DNA of 10,162 nucleotides, taken from contig JAGGWL010000111.1 in NCBI GenBank assembly GCA_021157555.1, positions 1 to 10,162 of the forward strand, written 5' to 3'. Source of the stretch: Deltaproteobacteria bacterium. Its GTDB lineage: Bacteria; Desulfobacterota; Desulfobacteria; Desulfobacterales; BuS5. Position 1 is the first letter of the stretch. The number at the start of each line of letters is the position of its first letter. Of this stretch, positions 6,327 through 10,162 are shown piece by piece. A program made the translations under genes and the position numbers. Below the pieces are notes generated by a model. That model saw only the letters and a list, made by a program, of their open reading frames with translations. It was not told where the DNA came from and did no database searches.

Positions 6327-7628
6327 TTGTTGACCGTAAAACTTACAATATTAATGTGTTTGTTTTTCATAATAGTTTCTTGTATGCCAGTCTATGCAGC
6401 CATTTACTATGTTGCTATAGAGGGCAAAGATTCCAATCTTGGCACTAAGATACGTCCATGGCAAACGATACAAAAAGCAGCTGATACCTTGGTTGCGGGT
6501 GACACAGTTTACATAAAAGGGGGTACGTATCTCCCTAATACATCTATAACAGCGAAGAATTCAGGAGAGTCTGGTAAGGACATAACGTATTCTGCATATC
6601 TGGAGGATACGGTTATAATTGATGGTCAAAATGTATCCTTACCCAATTGGTACGGATTATTTAAAGTAGTAAACAAAGAATATGTCAGAATCATGGGTCT
6701 CAAAATAATAAACTCCAAGTTCGCAGGAATATTTGTAGGTAACTCTAAAAATATTATTATCAAAGGGAATTATACTTCTGATACTTCCTCTTCAGGGATT
6801 GGAGTCTGGAACAGCAAGAATATCATTGTTGATGGCAATAAGATACAACGTGCATGTTGGCCCACTGACGGTAAACAGGAATGTTTGAGCGTTAATGGTT
6901 CTCATAATGTAGAGATAAGGAATAATCATGTTTACAACGGAGGAGATATTGGAGGCGAAGGCATTGATGTGAAGAATGGATCATCAAACGTAAAAGTGTA
7001 TTCCAATCATGTTCATAATGTATATAGTGCAGGCATATATATAGATGCATTTAAATTTCATACTCATGATATTGACGTTTTCAGAAATGTTGTTCATAAT
7101 TGTACCGGCAAGGGTATTGTTGCTGCTTCTGAACAAGGAGGATTACTTGAAAACGTCAATATTTTTAATAATGTTGTATACAATAACAAAAGTAATGGTA
7201 TCATAATTGGCTGGGCCCTAAAACCAAATAATCCCTTGGAGAGAATTAGTGTATTTAACAACACTTGCTATCGTAATGGAGGTTACGGTATCTACATAGG
7301 AGCGACAGCAGCAAAGGATATTGTTATTAGAAATAATATTTGTAGTCAAAACATGAAAGCTCAAATACGTACGTATCGGAGCGTGCCACTATATCAGGTG
7401 ATCATCGAGAATAATTTAATTAATGGCCCAGGTAGCTTTATGGGTGATAAATCTGTAAGTGGTGATCCGAAGTTTATTGCCCCTGACAATGGTGATTTTC
7501 ATCTGCAGCACAACTCACCCGCAATAGATAATGGAACAGCCATAAGTGCTCCATCTGATGATTTTGATGGTAATGTGCGCCCTTATGCAGGTGCATATGA
7601 TATTGGTGCATATGAATTGGGCATATGA
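6327..7628 (+). CDS. Secreted right-handed parallel beta-helix protein (DUF1565-like start, choice-of-anchor-Q-like end)
   Basis: A 433-residue exported protein. The signal sequence has K5, a hydrophobic core at 6-17 and a likely cleavage site after VYA (A24). An alternative lipobox, IVSC with C19, could instead make it a lipoprotein. The mature N-terminus, IYYVAIEGKDSNLGT, then RPWQTIQKAADTLVAGDTVYIKGGTY, is typical of DUF1565-type beta-helix proteins. About nine coils of the PbH1 type follow, each with a hydrophobic-x-hydrophobic-x-x-N pattern such as IIIKGN, IIVDGN, VEIRNN, VKVYSN, IDVFRN, VNIFNN, ISVFNN, IVIRNN and VIIENN. The end, with SPAIDNGT, DFDGNVRP and DIGAYE, resembles the choice-of-anchor-Q region. 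Such folds include pectate-lyase-like enzymes, epimerases and phage-spike-like binders. In this locus it probably acts on the exported polymer. No catalytic residues could be assigned with confidence. Confidence 0.82.
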   Translation: MLTVKLTILMCLFFIIVSCMPVYAAIYYVAIEGKDSNLGTKIRPWQTIQKAADTLVAGDTVYIKGGTYLPNTSITAKNSGESGKDITYSAYLEDTVIIDGQNVSLPNWYGLFKVVNKEYVRIMGLKIINSKFAGIFVGNSKNIIIKGNYTSDTSSSGIGVWNSKNIIVDGNKIQRACWPTDGKQECLSVNGSHNVEIRNNHVYNGGDIGGEGIDVKNGSSNVKVYSNHVHNVYSAGIYIDAFKFHTHDIDVFRNVVHNCTGKGIVAASEQGGLLENVNIFNNVVYNNKSNGIIIGWALKPNNPLERISVFNNTCYRNGGYGIYIGATAAKDIVIRNNICSQNMKAQIRTYRSVPLYQVIIENNLINGPGSFMGDKSVSGDPKFIAPDNGDFHLQHNSPAIDNGTAISAPSDDFDGNVRPYAGAYDIGAYELGI

Positions 7629-7635
7629 AATCAAA

Positions 7636-7656
7636 ATAGCTATGATGCTATATTTT
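7636..7656 (+). terminator. Weak hairpin after the beta-helix gene
   Basis: ATAGC (7636-7640) pairs with GCTAT (7647-7651) around a 6-base loop, followed by ATTTT. Allowing a 2-base bulge, the stem extends through AAAA/TTTT. It could slow or partly end transcription between the beta-helix gene and the Wzy-like gene. The stem is short and AT-rich, so a strong terminator is unlikely. Confidence 0.25.
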
Positions 7657-7690
7657 CTGCAAAGAGGCAATGGAGAGTAAAAATCTTTAA

Positions 7691-9028
7691 ATGGACCCAA
7701 AAGAATATAAAGAACAAATTCTATCGTTAGGCGCGGAATATGCTTTTATTGTTTTGCTTGTAGGCGTATTGGCATACCTTTTTGTCCGATATAGAGGTTA
7801 CAGGGTTAACCCGCTAATATTTTTTATCATCTACTTGTTTCCTGTTTCGGCGCTGTATGTTGATGCCGGGTTCCATCTTTTTTATCACAGGATTATTGTA
7901 ATTGGATATTTTTTTGTATTTTTTAAAAGAATTTTATTAGGTAGTACTTCTCCGTCGGGATTAATCAATCCAACAACGATATCTATATGTTTATTTTTAT
8001 TTGCAACCATTCCCGGGCTTGCAACCTGTATAGGTTATAATGAATATTTCCGATGTTTTTTTTCTATCCTGGCAGGAATTTTACTGTATTTATACATTTT
8101 AGATCAAATTCAGGATACTAAGCAACTTGAGAGCCTGATTTTTTCTTGTATTGTTTCCGGCTTTATATGGGCATTGGCAGGCCTGATGATTTTTAAAACA
8201 GGCAATACAACTCTGAGCGATATAGATATACTTCAAATTTACAGACTTAAATCATTAGCGAATGATCCTAATTTTTTTGCTATAATTTTAATCGGATTTA
8301 TTCAGTTAAGTTTATTTTGGGTTATAAAAAAAAATAACGATGACAAATTCTTTGGTTTTGTGGCATTAGTGACCATGGTAATAGCTCTTATATTTACTTA
8401 TTCAAGGGGTGGTTATCTGGCCTTTGCCGGGATTGTTTTTTTGAATCTGTTTTTCTTTTTGATATTCAGGAAACAATATTTTGTTTTAATTGATTTTAAA
8501 AAGATTAAAGTATTATCAGGTATTTTTATAATAGCACTTATTGTATTCCCATTGGTTTTTAACACAATAGGACAAAGATTCGTAAGCATCAAAACTCAAG
8601 AACAGAAAGGAAGCGGGAGAATAGATATCTGGAAAGACGCCATTAACGTGATAAAAAAAAATCCTCTTGGTGTTGGATTGAAAAATTTTGAATTGTATAC
8701 CATAAAACATCGGCATGAATATAAAACAGCAGGTTCTGCTGTTCACAATACTTTTTTACAAATGCTGGCGGAAACCGGCATTGTTGGTTTTTTATTCTAT
8801 ATGTTTTTTCTTGGAACAATTTTTTTGAAAATCAGGTATGCAAAATTTATGAAAGACAAGAATGTTTTTTACTGGTTTACAGGGACTTTTATTTCAATAA
8901 ACGGAATCATAATTTGTTCACTATTTTTAAGCAATGGATACAAAGAAGTTTTTTTTATTATGCTTGCTTTGTGTTTGGGAGCATATAAATTATACCGGAA
9001 AGGCCGTATAAAAAATACATTCGAATAG
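7691..9028 (+). CDS. O-antigen ligase / Wzy-type polymerase family membrane protein
   Basis: A 445-residue polytopic membrane protein with roughly ten to twelve hydrophobic segments, the first near 17-33. The Wzy_C/O-antigen ligase signature is clear: YSRGGYLAF from Y237, then a periplasmic-type loop with GSGRIDIW (R310, W314), NPLGVGLKNF, and H352-NTFLQMLAETGIVG. In characterised WaaL-like proteins, an arginine in the first part and the histidine of the H-N-x-F/L block are needed for activity; R310 and H352 are plausible counterparts. It would join repeat units or transfer the finished chain to an acceptor on the periplasmic face. Polymerase and ligase cannot be told apart from sequence alone; the Wzx-containing locus makes Wzy more likely. 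GGAGAG at 7672-7677 lies rather far (13 bases) from the ATG at 7691. Confidence 0.85.
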   Translation: MDPKEYKEQILSLGAEYAFIVLLVGVLAYLFVRYRGYRVNPLIFFIIYLFPVSALYVDAGFHLFYHRIIVIGYFFVFFKRILLGSTSPSGLINPTTISICLFLFATIPGLATCIGYNEYFRCFFSILAGILLYLYILDQIQDTKQLESLIFSCIVSGFIWALAGLMIFKTGNTTLSDIDILQIYRLKSLANDPNFFAIILIGFIQLSLFWVIKKNNDDKFFGFVALVTMVIALIFTYSRGGYLAFAGIVFLNLFFFLIFRKQYFVLIDFKKIKVLSGIFIIALIVFPLVFNTIGQRFVSIKTQEQKGSGRIDIWKDAINVIKKNPLGVGLKNFELYTIKHRHEYKTAGSAVHNTFLQMLAETGIVGFLFYMFFLGTIFLKIRYAKFMKDKNVFYWFTGTFISINGIIICSLFLSNGYKEVFFIMLALCLGAYKLYRKGRIKNTFE

Positions 9029-9098
9029 ACATGGTTTATATAAGAAATGGAAAACCTGTTATATCCTGTTGTGTTATAAGCAAACATTAAACATGTTA

Positions 9099-9117
9099 TT
9101 GAAAAAGTGTTTTTCAA
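9099..9117. repeat. Perfect 8-bp stem hairpin between the Wzy-like gene and the acetyltransferase gene
   Basis: TTGAAAAA (9099-9106) and TTTTTCAA (9110-9117) are exact reverse complements around GTG. The pair lies in the 139-base gap after the Wzy-like stop. On either strand the hairpin presents a T-run in its distal arm rather than after it, so a terminator role is doubtful. The rest of this gap shows no gene or clear promoter. Confidence 0.3.
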
Positions 9118-9167
9118 AATTTCAATTGCTGAATATTTAAGCTGTATTATAGATTCATATATCAATT

Positions 9168-9704
9168 ATGATATTAAATGAATTACATATGAAATTAAAA
9201 CAAGACTGGCAACGAAACAAGAATAACACAAAAGGTTTGTATGTTATTACTTTTTTTCGTGCAGCCCATTTTTTTGCCATTAAAAAAGAAAACAATAAAT
9301 TACTTTGGTTTTTAGGTCTTCCGATAATAATTAGTTATAAGTTGTTGATCGAATGGCTGCTTGGCGTTGAGCTTCAAACCAGGGCATCGGTTGGGCCAGG
9401 GTTGATAATTTATCATGGCCAGGGGCTTGTGGTTCATGAGACTACCAAAATTGGGAAGAATGTAACCCTGCGCAACAATACAACTATAGGCAATAAAATA
9501 ACATCATCAGGCAAAATAACCGCTGCGCCAATTATTGGTGATAATGTAGAGATAGGTTCCAATTCTGTAATAATAGGTGAAATTAGCATCGGTAACAATT
9601 CAGTTATTGGCGCCGGTTCAGTTGTAACAAAAAATGTTCCGGCAAATTCCGTAGTCGCTGGAAACCCAGCCAGAATAATAAAAACCCATGATGACATTAT
9701 ATAA
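9168..9704 (+). CDS. CysE/WcaB-like left-handed beta-helix O-acetyltransferase
   Basis: A 178-residue hexapeptide-repeat protein. After an N-terminal part with a hydrophobic stretch (about 45-65), repeats run from about residue 72 to 168, with units such as IGKNVT, IGDNVE, IGSNSV, IGNNSV and IGAGSV. It ends with the family's VPANSVVAGNPARII tail. IIYHGQGLVVHE aligns with the active-site region of serine acetyltransferase, putting H83 at the catalytic histidine position; the partner aspartate seems replaced by glutamate (E69). Short relatives of this type in polysaccharide loci (for example WcaB) are thought to acetylate sugars using acetyl-CoA. Sugar acetylation is more likely here than cysteine synthesis, given the context and the short N-terminus. 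The start at 9168 lacks a Shine-Dalgarno; ATG 9189 is an alternative. The stop codon lies at the boundary of a mini-element. Confidence 0.85.
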   Translation: MILNELHMKLKQDWQRNKNNTKGLYVITFFRAAHFFAIKKENNKLLWFLGLPIIISYKLLIEWLLGVELQTRASVGPGLIIYHGQGLVVHETTKIGKNVTLRNNTTIGNKITSSGKITAAPIIGDNVEIGSNSVIIGEISIGNNSVIGAGSVVTKNVPANSVVAGNPARIIKTHDDII

Positions 9705-9829
9705 GGGTGTTGCAAAGATTGCTATTATCGGTAGTTAAAATAGGTAGATACGCCATAATGGAAAAATGGGGTTTTTCTGGGTTAACTAATTGATTTTATT
9801 ATAAAAGTTTTTTTACTTTGCAACACCCT
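9704..9829. mobile_element. MITE-like non-autonomous element 2 (126 bp, 14-bp terminal inverted repeats)
   Basis: AGGGTGTTGCAAAG (9704-9717) is the exact reverse complement of CTTTGCAACACCCT (9816-9829). A 7-bp direct repeat, TTATATA, flanks it at 9697-9703 and 9830-9836, read as a target-site duplication. A subterminal inverted pair, TAGTTAA (9732-9738) and TTAACTA (9782-9788), lies inside. There is no coding capacity. The TGTTGCAAAG core recalls the ends of IS6-family elements as I remember them, but those normally duplicate 8 bp, so the assignment is open. The last A of the acetyltransferase TAA stop is the first base of the element; the uninterrupted target would also give TAA, so the protein is unchanged. 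In RNA the paired ends form a strong stem that could also act as a 3'-end structure. Confidence 0.8.
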
Positions 9830-9861
9830 TTATATAACATTTAGATAGGCAAAAAAGATAA

Positions 9862-10162
9862 ATGAATTTGAAAAAAAATATATTATACATTGCTCCGGAC
9901 ATACGTGTTATGGGAGGAATTTCTTCAGTTATTAAGGGTTATTTGAGTACTGAATTACCCAAGAGACATAATATAATATTAATTGCCTCACATAAGGACG
10001 GAACAAAATTTATCAAGCTGATACAAGCAATTACAGGGCTTATAAAAACTTTTTTTTATTTGATAACTAAAAAGATTGACATTGTTCATATACATGCCGG
10101 TGATATTGTCAGTTGCAAAAGAAAATACATATATTTCAAACTTGTCCGGTTGTTTAACCCAA
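9862..10162 (+). CDS. Glycosyltransferase, GT4-like, N-terminal part (runs off the window end)
   Basis: An open frame from ATG 9862 continues through the last base, giving 100 codons with no stop. The N-terminus reads MNLKKNILYIAPDIRVMGG, with the glycine-rich donor/acceptor loop at G18-G19-I-S-S-V, followed by a strand-helix pattern and IDIVHIHAGD (D73-H76-H78). The 'GG(I/V)' loop and 'D-x-VHxH' strand are typical of the N-terminal Rossmann domain of GT-B glycosyltransferases of family 4. The C-terminal sugar-nucleotide domain lies outside the window. It likely adds a sugar to the lipid-linked repeat unit at the cytoplasmic membrane. The start is preceded only by a weak purine stretch (AAAAAAGATAA). 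The second mini-element's right target duplication ends 25 bases before the ATG. Confidence 0.75.
   Translation, partial: MNLKKNILYIAPDIRVMGGISSVIKGYLSTELPKRHNIILIASHKDGTKFIKLIQAITGLIKTFFYLITKKIDIVHIHAGDIVSCKRKYIYFKLVRLFNP

Noticed and set aside
8869..9165. 98-codon reverse-strand frame spanning the end of the Wzy-like gene and the following gap
   Set aside because: More than half overlaps a well-supported gene on the other strand, no family motif is visible, and no reverse-strand gene is otherwise present.
9434..9715. 93-codon reverse-strand frame opposite the acetyltransferase gene
   Set aside because: It mirrors the hexapeptide-repeat codons of a clear forward gene and begins inside the mini-element; it is a shadow frame.

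Overview
This AT-rich window is the interior of a surface-polysaccharide (O-antigen, capsule or exopolysaccharide) biosynthesis locus. Every recognisable gene is on the + strand. It holds a Wzx-type flippase, a Wzy/O-antigen-ligase-type membrane protein, two glycosyltransferases (one cut by the window end), a sulfotransferase, a CysE-like acetyltransferase, a polysaccharide pyruvyl transferase-family protein, an iron-sulfur FrhB-like protein and a secreted beta-helix protein. The Wzx/Wzy pair and the exported beta-helix protein suggest a Gram-negative bacterium. The ferredoxin/FrhB-like protein suggests an anaerobe, possibly a sulfate-reducing Desulfobacterota member. No ribosomal RNA or marker gene is present, so this taxonomic guess is weak.

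Layout. Bases 1-203 are a non-coding leader with a small palindrome. Bases 204-4871 are a tight block: flippase, FrhB-like protein, pyruvyl transferase-like protein and GT2 glycosyltransferase. These genes are separated by 4 nt, an 11-nt overlap and 1 nt, so they are probably one transcript with translational coupling. Bases 4872-5207 hold a 211-bp MITE-like element with perfect 28-bp terminal inverted repeats and an 8-bp target duplication, followed by a hairpin leader. From 5208 onward the genes are more loosely spaced: sulfotransferase, an AT-rich gap, a beta-helix protein starting with TTG, the Wzy-like polymerase/ligase and the acetyltransferase. A second MITE-like element of 126 bp, unrelated in sequence, sits exactly at the acetyltransferase stop codon. 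A GT4-type glycosyltransferase then runs off the end.

How the genes would work together (inference). Glycosyltransferases build a lipid-linked repeat unit on the inner face of the inner membrane. The unit may be decorated by sulfate, acetyl and perhaps pyruvyl or redox-derived groups. Wzx flips it, the Wzy-like protein polymerises or ligates it in the periplasm, and the beta-helix protein may bind, cleave or epimerise the exported polymer. The two non-autonomous elements in gene junctions, and the change from tight to loose gene packing, point to a locus assembled and rearranged piecemeal. The most notable items are the two mini-elements with readable target duplications and the coupled FrhB-like/pyruvyl transferase-like pair, whose joint chemistry in polysaccharide loci is, to my knowledge, not established.
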